Below, piece by piece: positions 1-22,197 of a stretch of 64,000 bases of DNA (within the stretch, counting starts at the first letter, position 1; each line of letters opens with the position of its first letter). Position numbers and translations under genes: made by a program. Source of the stretch: Allolobophora icterica (lineage: Eukaryota > Annelida > Clitellata > Crassiclitellata > Lumbricidae); assembly GCA_963556255.1 (NCBI GenBank), contig OY744607.1, positions 37,617,722-37,681,721 on the forward strand, read 5' to 3'. Under the pieces are notes generated by a model. The model ran no database searches and was not told the origin of the DNA. It was given only the letters and a program-made list of their open reading frames with translations.

Positions 1-57
1 CCTGTCCTTGTTACTCTCCCTCTCTGGCCAAGTGCCAGAAACTTATGTGTCCTCATG

Positions 58-59
<2 letters not shown>

Positions 60-98
<39 letters not shown>

Positions 99-175
99 AT
101 TTATTTATCCATTACATATATATATATTACAATTACAATACTATATTATATATATATAATATAGTATTGTAATTG

Positions 176-218
<43 letters not shown>

Positions 219-235
219 GGATAAATAAATACAAT
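60..235. repeat. Large AT-rich palindrome flanked by (TA)n
   Basis: Two (TA)n runs surround a near-perfect inverted repeat centred near position 153. The left arm reads TGTATTTATTTATCCATTA, then ATTACAATTACAATACTA. The right arm carries the reverse complements in mirror order. The whole 175-bp stretch could fold into one hairpin or cruciform. It lies downstream of the last F-BAR exon visible in the window. Confidence 0.85.
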
Positions 236-624
236 ACACAAAATTGCAAAAATGAAATTTGTTAATCCCACCACCCCCTAAAAAGTTCTCAGATACACAA
301 TGAAGCTGGGGAACGGGAAATCGTTATCAAACCTAAACAGATTAGAGGAGAAAGTTTTCATCTGAAATAGTTAAAGTAAGAGCATAAAAAAACATAAGAA
401 AGAAAAGAGTTCCCAATGGAAGGACCATGAACTTGATCCTTGGCCAAAGACAAGATATGTGCATGGAAAAACACAAATGTGAGTCCAGTTTCACCACTGA
501 GTCACTAAACAGGCAAGCAGTTTAATGTACCGGCAGTCATGCACATTACAAATAGCACAGCAGTTTTCTTCCTACTACGCATATTGATTTATCTCTTAAT
601 GACTGCTGGCAAGCACTTACTCAC

Positions 625-9764
<9,140 letters not shown>

Positions 9765-10230
9765 TTTAAGCCTTGAGTTTCGCGTAAACTTTTTCCGTCG
9801 ACCTAAAAACGCTGTTTATTGCTAAAAGCATCTGCAAAGAAGTTAGTTTCCGCTATGGACGTGCTCAACGACCGCTCAGACCAGAAGCTACAGCAACTAA
9901 GGCTAGGCCTATAGCTAATTATACCGATGTTAAACACCGACTCCTATCACTTAGGCCTAGCCTACACAAGTTATAACTCAGTAGGCCTACGTAAGCCTTT
10001 ATCCCTATCAATTTTGGGGCAACTGCATAGGCCTATTACGTTTACCGCTAGTAACAGGCCGAATGATGTGCACAAAGGCAACCACGTAAAATTAGGCCTA
10101 GAAACTGTTTTTATTTTGTTGCCGGAGCTATCAGGCCTATGTGTCATTACAAAAAGCTTTCCTTTTTATGTGCCACGTGTTTGTGAGCACCAATATTGCG
10201 CTATAAATCCGGTATGTTAGTTAATAATAG
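9765..10230. other. 5' flank of the F-BAR gene; no coding feature recognised
   Basis: This is the sequence immediately upstream (minus strand) of the MSWGTELW start codon. It presumably holds its 5' UTR, first-exon promoter, or both. No TATA box is evident. The stretch is notable for several copies of AGGCCTA-type words. The plus-strand ORF here has no recognisable motif. Confidence 0.4.
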
Positions 10231-10779
10231 GGTCTATAATGTAAAGACTCTAGTGAAAATGGAAAGTGTACGTAGGCCTATCTTCTCTGCATACAGAGAC
10301 CGGTGCGTGAGTTTAAACTGATCGCCCATATACTCTGCTAGCTGTCACAAAGGGCGTTGACAAATGGGCCAGAATGCATCGATCACTTTATCATCCATAA
10401 AAAAATTTGTGAACCTCGTGAATTAAGTCACCTAGATTTCAATGACAGATGACTAGCGTAAAAGTTAAATGAATTTGTATTGTTGATCCAGAATCTCTAA
10501 AATAGCGAACCATATAAGTCGTCTTACTTATTTTTACGTTAAAGAGAACCAGCGTATTTTATGGCAGCCGCATCCGGAAATTGGTCGGCGTTTTGAAAGG
10601 AAATAAAAGAGAATCAATGTATGTGATTCTACAGGTTACTTATTAATTAAAAAAAGCAGTAGAATCAGGTAACAATTGCGTTGTTGATGTTGTAAGGTAC
10701 AAAATACAGAAACGGTGTTGCTTTTAGCAGAGTGGCGTAAATTTGAGGAGGTAAATTACGATTACGGGTATTTTTCTGG

Positions 10780-11050
10780 TGTCCAAACCTCCGTATAGTT
10801 TTCGGACAAGCAGTATGTACGATTTATTATGAGGCTTTCCATTCCAAATTGAAGTCTCGCCTCTTCAAGAATTCTTACCCTAATCGATCCGATTCTCCGT
10901 CTTCCAAGCTTTCTCGTCCTCAACGAAACCCGCCTTAGCAACTGCTCTGCCTCCTCTTTCCGATCTCTGGCAATCGGACTCGGACCTCTAGTGGATCTCG
11001 ATCTCTGAAACGACGCAGTGCTCGTGCATAAGCTTGTGCCCTGCACTGAG
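10780..11050 (+). mobile_element. CR1/L2-type LINE 3' end, plus orientation
   Basis: This is the reverse complement of the 8368 and 25885 tails. CCTCTTCAAGAATTCTTACC, then TCTTCCAAGCTTTCTCGTCC, then TTGTGCCCTGCACTGAG mark it as the 3' end of the same LINE family inserted in the opposite direction. Confidence 0.75.
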
Positions 11051-11199
11051 TTTTGAAGTAGCTCTTTAGAAGTTGGAGAACTATTACGATTACGATTAGT
11101 ATGCGTTACTGTACAACTTTAGCACGTCCATAAAATAGCATCCAAAACAGGTAACTCTTTAGAGTAAGTGATATTGAACTTTGGATTCTAGACATATTG

Positions 11200-11420
11200 G
11201 TGCTGTGCTACGGCGCTATACAAATCGTTTTATTATTATTCATTCATTCATATCGGACAGTTATATAGGGCCTAAAGAACTACCCGGTGGTGCTGCCAAT
11301 TCTGGCACGGCTGAAAAGAGCAGTCTTAAGGTGAGAAAGGAACTTAGGAGAAAGGGTTTTGGGGAGCAAGCGAAGTTTCAGAGGGAGGCTATTCCAGGTC
11401 GAAAGGTCCACCGCTGAGAA
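11200..11420 (-). mobile_element. CR1/L2-type LINE 3' fragment
   Basis: The minus strand reads VDLSTWNSLPLKLRLLPKTL, then SHLKTALFSRARIGSTTG and a stop. This matches the C-terminus also seen at 13906-14199 (ALKTALFVRAGVGSTSE). The left boundary is near a tail-like GGCGCTATACAAAT at 11213, which reads in the plus direction and may belong to a second fragment. Confidence 0.75.
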
Positions 11421-11465
11421 AGTGTAATGTTACATGGTAGAGGTAAGGGGGTAAATGTGAAGACC

Positions 11466-11809
11466 GAGTGCCTGTGTATATAAACAATATGGTCGCCACT
11501 GACTTTGCTCCAACAGAGCACCACTAACTACCAGGCTTATCCCATAATGCTATTCGCTAAGTTAGTAAGTAACACGAACTTTAATTTCCTCAAAAATTAT
11601 AATATATGCAAGCATCTTAAGAAATGTTTATCTCTTGTAATATATAATATACTGTTTTAAATAAAATCATTTGCTTCTGTTTGTAATATGTTTGTGTTTG
11701 TTACTTGTTTACTTAGCTAACTGCAGTATGGATGTGGCTGGTAGATAGGTGGCAGCGCTCTATTGAGCTAAGTCAGTGGCAACCCAATTGTATAGATACA
11801 CAGGCACTC
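11466..11809. mobile_element. MITE with about 75-bp imperfect terminal inverted repeats
   Basis: The left arm begins GAGTGCCTGTGTATATAAAC and continues through GCCACTGACTTTGCTCCAAC. The right arm carries the reverse complement (AGTCAGTGGC, then GATACACAGGCACTC) with scattered substitutions. The middle about 180 bp is AT-rich and has no ORF. No clear target duplication is visible. Confidence 0.7.
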
Positions 11810-12009
11810 AGTCTTTGCATTTATCAGTAGAGGGTAAAGGATAAAGAGCAGACCCTGAGATCAGACGAGCAAAGGGATTGAGAGCGCCGTGCGCTGAGGA
11901 TGGGGTGGCAGAGCTCATGTAGTTAGGCTAGGGTGAGGTCCGACAGGCAGTATCAGACTAGGACAGCCTACCTGTATGTGATTCACTTTTCATACATGGG
12001 GGACCCAGT

Positions 12010-12500
12010 GGAGAACGTCACGCATGAAGCTAGTGATGTGGCCTAATTTGGGTATGCGGCCAATGAGACGGGCAGCAGGCTGCAAGACCTGATCCACACA
12101 CCCCAAATGGCTAACGGGGAGGCCAGCGTGGAGCGAGCAACAATAGACGAGTCTGGATGTAATGGCAGGAGTGGATAAGTGTGGATGTAGCAGAGGAAGT
12201 AAGCGAACAGTGCGAGCTGGCGCAGTTGGTAAAAGCAGTTATGACTGATGCAATGGATGTGAGGAGCTACAGTGAGCTCTTTGTCCAAGATGACACAAAG
12301 GTCTCAAACAACAGTGGAGTAGGTGAAATGAGGGAAAGCGGCAGTAAGCTGTGTCCAGCTTTGCCAACTGCTGGAAAGTGCCCAGCCAGATGAACTGGGT
12401 TTTAGAGAGGTTAAGCAGAAGCTGGTTAGAAGACATCCAGGGCTCCCACAATCAAGCTCATAGCCCGAGAAGCCGCAATGGCATCTGAGGCAGATCAATG
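12010..12500 (-). mobile_element. Decayed CR1/L2-type reverse transcriptase fragment
   Basis: Minus-strand readings in shifting frames give a T(S)FCLTSLKPSSSGW-like NPxKTEF block. It is followed by DLCVILDKELTVAPHIHCIS, then CFYQLRQLALFAYF. This corresponds to the LGVxLDxxLT...H and FYxLRxL motifs downstream of the YADD core in this LINE class. Several stops and frameshifts show that it is dead. Confidence 0.7.
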
Positions 12501-13546
12501 CAGGTATTATTATTATAGGACTTCAGATTTTGTTTAGGGGTGGTCTTGTTGTGCCAGATAATGTTGTGCCTTTTATAGGGTGTTCAGTCATCACTTTTAA
12601 ATAAAAATATCAATAACGGTAATTCTTGAGGAACATCCCTTTGCCCTACTTCTAAGCAGTATGGCTGTCCCATATCGCCAAATTAGAGTGCTGCATATGC
12701 TAATGGAAGGATTAGCATAAGTCAGTAAATGAGCAGTTAGTGGTTCCGGGTGCATAATGAATCCCAAAAACCCCAATCCCTGAAAATGTATTTTGCAAGT
12801 TATAACAAAATTATTTGCGCAAGTCTAACACCGAGTTATTTTCGAATATACTGTTCAGGATATTGGCCGAATAGTCCACACTAGTTTTCAGGATTCAAAC
12901 TCTTGGTAGAAAATTGTTTTCAAGAAATCAGTCAACTTTGCATTTTCAGCACTTTCAGGGATTTATCAGTTGGTGCATAGAGTGCCACAATTTTAACCGA
13001 AAATTGGCCTATGGTCCGGTTGGCTATACTGGTTAGATCTAATGCCTCATGCACCTCTGTGCTTCAGAGATTTAAATATCAGATAGCGTGGGGTGCTCAT
13101 GAGGACTTTAAAAGGTGTGGCTTCCATTAAACAGGCAGAGGTGGTCGAGCAGAGTTTAGACCATATATATTTATTTAAGTATTATTATTATTATTCTTTA
13201 ATTGAAAACCAAAAGTGAACCACACATTGGTGAACAAGATGAGAGAAAATATAAAACATAGAAGTAATATGAAGATAATAAAATTTGAAAATAAAATATC
13301 GTTGCTATAGAAACATGTGTACACTTCCATTTGTGTAGAGTCGGATAAAGCTTGATGTGAATATCTATTTTGCGTATTTCAAACCTCGGATAGATGGAAC
13401 TGTGAACGATGGTCCGTTGAACTTCGACATAATGAAATTTTGATTTAGCTCAGATTGCCATGAATTCAGTAGCTCATGCATGTATTCTGATGTGTCATGT
13501 TGGCATTTGTTTGAATTGTTTTTGTTTCTTATTCTTCCTCAGTAGA

Positions 13547-16500
13547 ATGCTCAGAACTCGCGAAGCTGTGCTTCTTGGAGCAGGTCTTGGCAGGTATGTT
13601 GTTTCTGTATCTTGCTGAAATATTTAATGTGAAGATGACGATTTATGCAGAATAGCTACATAGAAAAGCAATTAATGAGTACTTAGCAGTCATGTAAATG
13701 GAGTGTGTCAGCTGCCATACATTGCAAGGAAAGGAACATTTTTAACTGACTATTAAAGCGGACAAGACACTCTGCACACTGAATCTTGACTGAAAGAATT
13801 TGGCAGGCGGTAAGATATTGCGCATTCAGAGTGAAAGCAACCTCTCACAAGATTCATTCATTCATTCATTCATTTGAGCATTTATATAGCGCCCCTTCAA
13901 GGGGGCTACTCAGAGGTGCTCCCGACTCCAGCACGAACGAACAAAGCAGTTTTTAAGGCAGTATAGAAATACTCAGATTGGATTTTAGGAAGGAGACGCA
14001 GTGCCAGAGGTAAGGCATTCCATACCGCTGGGCCAACCACCAGAAAGGCTCGATTTTGCATAGTTGCAGTACGAGCAAATGGGACCGCGAGTTCCCCCCT
14101 CTCTGCAGAACGAAGTAGTCGGCCGTGGGTCTCGCTGACAGGTTGGCAGAGGGACCTAAGATAGGTCGGAGCAAGACCCAACTGGCAGCGCCAGACCAAG
14201 GAGGCAATCCGATACTGGATGCGCAGAGCAACAGGTAACCAATGTAGGTCACAAAGATGGCATTCCTGTGAAATATATGCATAGGTCTAAGATGTTGAAC
14301 ACATTTGAACATCATGATGTAGATTTCAATGTAGTTAGTTGCACTGAAACATGGTGTAATGGGTGCATGTTTACTGACGTCACAAACTAACAATATTCAG
14401 ACATTCCAGGCAGACTGAAGCGATTTGGGTAAACCAGCCAGTGCTACACTGCAGTGATCTGTATATGGCTTAATGAAAGAACTGACAAGGGTGAATGTGT
14501 GATTGACTTTGGCAACTACTGAAAAAATGCTGATTTGCTTCTTAACTGAGTATTGTCAATGAAAACAAAACTTTGTGGTCGTGGACAACAACACTTCTTC
14601 AGGTGCTGCTATCGCCCACCTGGAATGCAGTTGTGACTTCTTTGTATAGTTCGTTAACATGTCAGTGTGCCAGATTTTTTCATACAAAAACATAAAGCTG
14701 GATTTAAAGTTGTTGGTATCTCATTGTCATGAGCTTCTGACTGATATGTATTCCAGTACCTGGGTTCAAGAATGATATATGCATATGTGTACAGCTACCA
14801 TTTATTATAAACTCAAATGGAATTTCCAGCCATTAACAATTTGACTTACAAGTGCATATTTACCTTTCAGCACAAAGCAGCTCGCAATCCACCATCAGCC
14901 ATTTGATTTCAATCAGGTGAGGCTGTCGAGCATTTGGCAATACACACTGATTTGTCTTCTAATTAATCTAATAAATTGATGGTCACCATTTATATTCTGT
15001 TTTGTGAAATGGAATTTTGTTACCATCAGTCTTGGCTGTGTCTGTTCTGCTTCTAAGATACATTAAGTTTTCACCTCTACTGGATTTTACAAAAGTATTG
15101 CAGTTCATGTATTGTATATGTTACTTTTCAAAACCTCTGAAAGCACTGCACAGACTTTCTAGATGTTCTGAGCATATATGTAAGTTAAGGTATGCCAACA
15201 AATTCCATGAGCTGCTTTAGACAGGACTGTAACTGTGTAGAGTGACATCAGTTCATTAACCCAATATATCGACATGATCTGTGTATTGTCACCTGCTATA
15301 ACTACTGAATACCTCTGATGAGTTTCTCTTGAAGCTCATCAGAAAGGTGCTATATAAATTTGTGATTTAAATTACAAAAGTACTGATGTGGTGGATGACT
15401 GGTCTTTTGTGGTCGTTCATTGATGTGGAAACTGTTACGTTACCAAGTCTTGATCTTTGATGTTGACTGTATGTCTTTATTGCTGCATCAGGGGTATGAA
15501 TTTCAGTGTATTGTATGAAATCAACACATGCCTGGTAATGCAAGGCATTGCCATAAGCATTTTTGATTGTATATGGAACTGATTGTCTTTACCACACTTA
15601 TGCATAAGACTGAGACTAAATTCTTAATTCTTACTCTAGTGCGTAGGTGTGTATCAGATTTTGGAAATGTATCTATCTTGATAGCTAGTAAATATTAAGT
15701 TCTTTTTCAATTTTATTGTTAGGTTGAAAATCTCTTCCCAAGAGCAAAGAACGCACCCGATGATAAACCAATAGCCGAAGTAAGTTTTTCCTCTTAATAT
15801 TCTGTTTTAGTTTCATCTCACGTAATCATTTGTTACTTTGCTGATCATCTAAAATATAAAACATATATTACCATCAGCCACGTTGTTATATTGGTGACAG
15901 TGGGTGGAGCAAAATCAAGCTATACTATTCTCGTAACACTGTTGCTCAATATTTACAGTTATTTACAATGGTAGTTTTGTCCTGCTTTCACTTGTAGGCA
16001 GTGGAGGGTCGAGCCGACGAGCTGACTCCTTCGGAGCATGAGCTTCGTGCCATCGAAAATCTGGTTCAAAAGATGACTACAGTGCTTAATGGAATGTCCT
16101 TAACAACAAATTCCTTTGAGCAAGTGGTAAGGAAGCAGCTTTTGTGGTATTCATTACTTTATCATATTTCTATGGTATTTGTATATACCAGAACCTCCTT
16201 GTAGTCTTTGGCTTTGTCTGTGTCTTTGGAGTGCTTATGTACGACCAGTGCCGACCACGTTATAAGGTTATGTTATAATGAGGTTATTTTCTAAAGGTGA
16301 ACTAAATTTGGGATCCATGTACCGAGCTGTGCTATATCAGTATTCGTGTTACAATGAAGCATGTTATAAGGAAAGTCTGGTGTGTTATGTATGCATCAAA
16401 ATGTTTACAGAATGCATGTATATAAACTATATATGTGTGTTTATTAATATTAATGTGTGTGTATTTTAAATGATATAAAAATATTTCCTCTTGAAATAAA

Positions 16501-19500
16501 TATAGTATATATAATATATAATTGAGCACACTAAAAATGTAATCTCTAAAAATTGGATTAGAAAAGTTTTATGAAACTGTGTTTTAAATCATTTGTTAGT
16601 TTTCACCAAATTTTTCTGATTTAAGTTAATATTTGAGTTATCTACTCATCTTTTGAAGAGGCAATTATGTCAAATTTCAAACTGATTCAAGTGTATTCTG
16701 AACTGGCAAACTTATTTTAGAAATGGCAGATCTTGACAGATTTGTTTGGTACTGACGGTAGGTACTCTGCACCGATGTTTTTATGCTGCATTTTGATTTG
16801 CTTTGTAAATTTGCTCCTGGCATTAGAGTGAAGCTTCGTATGTTTTGTATTTCAGCAAGTGGAGGAGGTCTGCTGTGTGGGATCCTATAAAATGGGTACC
16901 ATCTTGGCTGGTCATGGAATTGCTGACATTGTGGTTGTTCTGAAGACCATGCCATCATATGAAGCTCTCAATGCTTTAACCCAGAAACTGATGGAAGGCC
17001 TACAGGCAGCTGACATCTCAAAGAGGTACAGCAGCTCACGAACTGAACGCGGTTTGGATGTGAGCTCAAATGACGCAGCTGTCAAGGTCCTGATTTCAAC
17101 AGTTGAATCTAACATAGCGAGTCTCAATCCTTCTGTACATCGTGAGTAAATGTGTTTCGTAAACAGTTAATTAGCTTTAGGAACGCTTCTCAAGAGTGTT
17201 CATTAACTTATGGCATTCAAATTGCAAGGTTTAGTTTTCTGAATGAAAAAAAAACAGCTGCTCTTTTAGTACTTAGTCATTTAGACCAGTGGTTCTTAAA
17301 GTGGTGGTGACCGACGCTGGTCTGCGGAGCTCTGGTCATCGGTCCATGAAACAGTCCTTAGAAATTTATTACTTTCAACTTGTTCGTGAAATGTATAATA
17401 AACAGTTTAAATTGGCAACAGTAACAACAATATAGTTGTTATAAACAGTGACAATGTTATATGAAATCTAATTTATAATACAACATGCCAAACATGTAAG
17501 CTGATGTTGAAAAGTGCCGGTCCGCGAAATGACTAGTAAGCAATCACCGGTCTGCAGAATCCGAAAGTTTAAGAAACGCTGGTTTATACTAAGCAAAAAC
17601 AAGATGTAGTTTAGGTTAAATAATTGATTTTATGCAGAATTACTAATTTCACTACCTTATTTAAATAAAACTCATTCCTTGATGTGACAGATTCTGTCAA
17701 GACCCTTGCTGTCACTCACCTTCTTTGATCACATGATGTCACTAGGATATATTGGCTCATTTGTTCCCTAATACTTTTAAGTCACCGTAAAGTTTCTTGT
17801 AACTTTTGTGAACAAAAAACATGTATTCTTTCGTTAACTCTAGTTGCCAGAAATCTGGTTGAGAGCCACCAGACAGCAATGCGCCATGCCAAGTGGTTTG
17901 ATCAGAATGCTTTTCATAGCAATGTGAAACAGCTTACTCGTCTTGTACGAGATCTTCAGAATAGGTTCGATGGATTCAGGCCGCTGTCACCGTGGATGGT
18001 CTGTCTCTTGGTACGTAGCCATCATTTCAAGGAAAATCTACCAAACCTATGCTTCACTTTTGCGTAGTTTGCTTTCATGTTGAGCATGGAATGGATGGAT
18101 GGATGTATTTTGTGACTTCTTATAAACTGACGTATTGAAATCGATAAGCTGGATCATCAAGCAAGAGACTAGCTGCTGTATATCCTAATTTATCTAACAG
18201 GTGCTAGGTCTTGCCTTTGTCAGTGTGTTTTACATGTATCTGACACATTATTTAATCCATATTTTGACCGACGAACATTTTGCTGCTGCATCCTTTCAAT
18301 CACCACACCAGTCACAGAGGGTGCTTTCGTTGTAGTAAATTGGGCCAATTACATACTTGATGTATATGTGTGTTTGTGTGTGTATTTGTATGTAAAATAT
18401 GAACCTGTATATATTTTATGACACTAAAATATAGGTTTATGAGTTTGGTTGTTTATAGTCACAGTATGCTGTCATGAACAACCCTGATCGGCAGCCATTA
18501 GGCATCCATGTAGCATTCAGGTTAGTTGTTTAGTACAGTCTTCCTCAGAAAATCAAAACAGCTCTGCCTCGTGAAGCTTACGATTTTTAGCTTATGATGC
18601 AGCTTTTTAGATTTACCATTAGTCATGCTGCAGCACCTTTGAAAGGTTCTTAAAAGACACTATGCAGGCTGATGCGTACACACGGCAATCCAATACTTAC
18701 AAGGATTATTTTGCAAGTAAAATTGTGATGTCAGTCAGGAAATTTATTTATTCATAATGTAGATGAATTAAGGATTTAAATATATATTGGTAATAGTTGT
18801 TTAAATGTCTTATTGTCTGAGTTTAAGAAAACTTATCTTATTGCATGAAATGTCAGAATGTGGCATTTATATATTTCTAGTTACATCTGATGTTGGTAAA
18901 TTTACTCTTGTGTTGCGACCTGGTGACTGTTACTGCGTTGCTTATTTGTCTTGTTTTTGGGGGGAAAATTTAGACGATTGCTTCAGCTTTTGTCTTCTGG
19001 GTTCTTTCTGCCATTCTCAACCGGTTTGATTGATCCATGTGAGACTGGCAGCGTGAGAGTTCATTCCATGTTGAACCCAGATGAACAGGTAAAGCTGCTT
19101 CTAGTGATGCACTGAGAATTAATTGACTTCTATAACGGATGTACTTTTCATGTGTTTGCTGTATGTATGCTGTAAGTTCAGAGATGAAGACTAATGAATT
19201 GTTTTCATTGGCAGATTTGAGCAGACTCAACTCAGCACTTATTGGTATTTCAGCATTTATTGAGCACTGCTGTCTAACCATAAAGCATCAGTCGATGGCA
19301 CTGAGCAACTATGCAAGTTCCTGCACAGTAACCATCTGCAGGGGAGGCACACACCAGCATAGTACTCTGCATTTACAAGGAAAGTGCTGAAACCAGTTGG
19401 CTGTCATGTTACATTGACAGTTTGCATCATACCCATATCGTTATATAATGTAATGTTAACAGACATTTAAGCACCACGACTTGAGAACACCTCCCAGCAG

Positions 19501-20722
19501 TGTTTCTGCCCCAACAACACCAGTCTACTATCAAACAAGATGGTTTCAGCTTTTGAAGAAATAAGGCAGTGGAGGGATCCAAAAAACTTCTGTTCTTGAT
19601 GCCCTTTCAAGGACAATCTTATAACAAGTTTGCATTTTAACGGGCTTTTGCATGGTGAATTAATTTTAAATCCATGACTCCAAACATTTTACATCAAAAT
19701 TTGCCATTACAGTGAAGCTTGTTATACTGATCTAGCGTTGGTGCATTCAGCATACATTAACATGGGAGACGGGTACAGCGCTTGCCTTGTGATGCTGAGA
19801 GTACTGGTTCGAGCCTCCCCTGAGACGATTACTGTGTAGGGACCTTGAGCAAGTCCTTCACTCGCAATTACTCGGCGCCATCAGTTGATGCTTGGTCATT
19901 AGGTAGTGGCGCTTAATAAACGCATAATAATAATGATAGCATAATTATTAGACTGGGTCCTTTCTGCCTTCAGTATGCATTTTAATGGTTACAAAATTTC
20001 TTTTGCATTGTAGGACATGATCTGTTGCACAGCTCAGACTCTCCTTCGAATTTACGGCCATGGTGGCTATAAGCATGTGCTTGGAATTGAACGCTACCCT
20101 AGTAAGAAAGGAAATCTTCACAATTCATTTGTACTTACATTAAGCTTTTGCTATACATTATTTATAGTCTATTGACTTGTTTTGTGATCTCCTACAGACA
20201 CATTTATGAATATGGTATGTGTTAATATGTCATCAGAGAGGGTATGTAAGGCATGGTTGGATGTGAAAGTTTATGTTGAAATGTAATGGGGAACCATAGC
20301 ATAGGAGATGTCACTAAAATCTAATGCCCATCCAGTTTACTTTTATATTTTTCAATTAAGCAAGTTTATGGTTGAAAGTAAGCATTTAGTGGTAGCTTTA
20401 AAACTATGGCATTAATAGTAAACTACATGGAACAACAGTCTATTCCTTTGATAATATTTGTCCAGGGTGCTGCTTAAATGTAGGTGACACAGTGCATACC
20501 AGTATAGCTGCTTTTGCATAATTGTTCAGTTTTTCAGCAACTATGTGCTGCCCACGTAGATCAAGGGTTAACACGAGAGATGTCCACTAAAATATTTGCA
20601 TTGCATTGTGTGAATTTTCAGATGTTGTTTCTGATGTAACTGTGTGGAACAGCGTGGTTGTCACACCATCTGACAAAGTCTATGAGAAAAAGGGTGATGA
20701 AAAGAAAATGGACATGTCATAA
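13547..20722 (+). CDS. ILF2 / NF45 (interleukin enhancer-binding factor 2), complete
   Basis: Ten coding exons: 13547-13593, 14871-14916, 15723-15779, 15998-16126, 16856-17141, 17844-18010, 18459-18520, 18974-19088, 20014-20101, 20622-20722. Every joint has AG/GT borders and the phases add up to 365 codons, against 390 in human. NF45 is a nuclear partner of NF90/ILF3 and binds double-stranded RNA complexes through its DZF domain. Diagnostic stretches are HHQPFDFNQVENLFPRAKNA (like vertebrate [20 protein letters not shown]), GSYKMGT, HGIADIVVVLK, AMRHAKWFDQNA, YAVMNNPDRQPL, IDPCETGSVRVHSM, DMICCTAQTLLRIYGHGG and VTPSDKVYEKK. The acidic C-terminal tail of vertebrates is shortened to KGDEKKMDMS. 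The ATG used is the first in exon 1 (A at -3). An upstream exon could add residues, since the vertebrate RG-rich N-terminus is not seen. Confidence 0.95.
13866..14240 (-). mobile_element. CR1/L2-type LINE 3' fragment in ILF2 intron 1
   Basis: The minus strand encodes WRCQLGLAPTYLRSLCQPVS, LLRSAERGELAVPFARTAT and VWNALPLALRLLPK, ending in VGSTSE. This is the C-terminal region of a CR1/L2-type ORF2. The 3' tail reads ATTTATATAGCGCCCCTTCA on the plus strand. One continuous 97-codon frame remains, so it is among the younger LINE relics here. Confidence 0.85.
17287..17581. mobile_element. hAT MITE in ILF2 intron 5
   Basis: Ends CAGTGGTTCTTAAAG and GTTTAAGAAACGCTG form a hAT-type inverted repeat. 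Flanks ATTTAGAC and GTTTATAC match at 6 of 8 bases, an eroded 8-bp target duplication. The interior repeats CGGTCTGCGGA/CGGTCTGCAGA blocks. Confidence 0.8.
19240..19405 (-). repeat. Degenerate tRNA-derived SINE in ILF2 intron 8
   Basis: TTATTGAGCACTGCTGTCTA, then AAAGCATCAGTCGATGGCAC, parallels the SINE at 6825 in the same orientation. The B-box region is eroded. Confidence 0.6.
19765..19935 (+). repeat. tRNA-derived SINE in ILF2 intron 8, plus orientation
   Basis: GCGCTTGCCTTGTGATGCTG leads into a B box, GGTTCGAGCC. A body with GGGACCTTGAGCAAGTCCTT and GTTGATGCTTGGTCAT follows. The element ends in AATAATAATG. It is the opposite-strand match of the copy at 6825. Confidence 0.8.
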
Positions 20723-21560
20723 CGATTTAGTAAGCATGAAGACATCTGAACTTTGACTAAATATGCCTGGCAGGAGGAAGAAGAAGAGAACAATCCCTTA
20801 ACATTTTAACGATGAGCTGCATAGGTTTCCCAGTCACTTTTGGTACACTCTTGTCATTCAAGTGTTAAGTCAACCCTTATATGTATGTACCATCTATGGG
20901 GTCGTCCAGAAACAACAATCTGTAAAAATTACCTACTTTAGATCCCTTATTAGTGTCTGTCTCCATTGACATTATCCTCTCTATCCCCTTTGCAAATGTC
21001 TGAATTCCAGGTGAGTACTGAGGCCTAGATTTTGCTGCCATGTTGAATTATTGATCATGTAGGGCTAATAGGTAGGGAGTTTCAACACTGTCTTGTCCTG
21101 CAAAAGGACTAATTAGGTAAAAACCTGTACGTAGTCTCTGGTGGAGTTGATGTGTAAGAATTATCTGGGATTCCATTATCATGTTAATGCTTTATGTCCT
21201 TGTGACCTTGCCTGCGATATACGCTGCTCTGTAGCGTCCTGTCATCAAATGCAGAAATCTTTTAGCACATGTATTATGACTATTGTTGTTCATGAAAAAC
21301 AGATATAACATGGAAATATTTGTGAAAGCACCCAAATCAGTCAACAGGGGCCATGGTCCCAGCAGCACTGACTGAATTCACAGTATGTCAGAGTGCACTA
21401 TAAATGGTCTATTATGTATATATGTACAGTTGTACACTGTATGTACTGTATGTGTAGGCTTTAAAAGGCACTGCACACTTCTCTATATCACTGATCTAAA
21501 AGTCCATCTTAGGTTGAAAATTATGCTGAGCAGTCAAATAAAAATAGCACATGAAAAGGA
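20723..21560 (+). other. ILF2 3' UTR (probable)
   Basis: Sequence from the stop codon to shortly after an AATAAA at 21537-21542, the first well-placed poly(A) signal on the plus strand. No other feature is recognised. A transcript end earlier than this cannot be excluded. Confidence 0.5.
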
Positions 21561-22197
21561 AGACTTCCAAGAGGAGCCATGAATATGAAATACTGACAGC
21601 TTAATTTGTTTTCTATATTACATTTTTTTTCATGGGAAATTGTTTTCTCATGTGAAATGTGTTTTGTTCTAGGTTTCTGCAGACATGCATTATCCAATGC
21701 TGAAGCTTTAGCAATGGATATATGGACTGATTCTAACACTTTGCCACACATGACTGAAATTATTTACTGTGTTGGCATTAGTCCTTCTGGTTTCAGTTCT
21801 TGTTGTGACTTAGCAAATGAAGCGGCATTCTTGGTGATAAAACAGACAGAACTACAGTTGGAACCTCAAGCCATTCCTTTTTATACTCACCATTACCATA
21901 AAGTTTAGAATGAATGCTTTAGCTGAATCCTATGTGTTCTCAGATTTAGTTGGTGTTAAAATGAATGCCTTATCAAAATAGACCAATTGTGAAATCTATG
22001 TAGGATGTTGCAATATTTTGCAAAAAGTTGAGTTTATTCTGGACTTTTCTTGCAACTTCACACCACATCAATCTTTGCCATTTCACTTGTATGTTGAAAT
22101 TAAGTACACTCTGCAACTGTACTCTCAAGATTCCTTTAATGTGCCTCGACTGTGGTACATGTATTATACATGGTGTGCCATGAAAACGGCTTGGATA
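21561..22197. other. Intergenic, nothing recognised
   Basis: AT-rich sequence between ILF2 and the 22198 MITE. The ORFs show no family motif on either strand. Confidence 0.5.
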
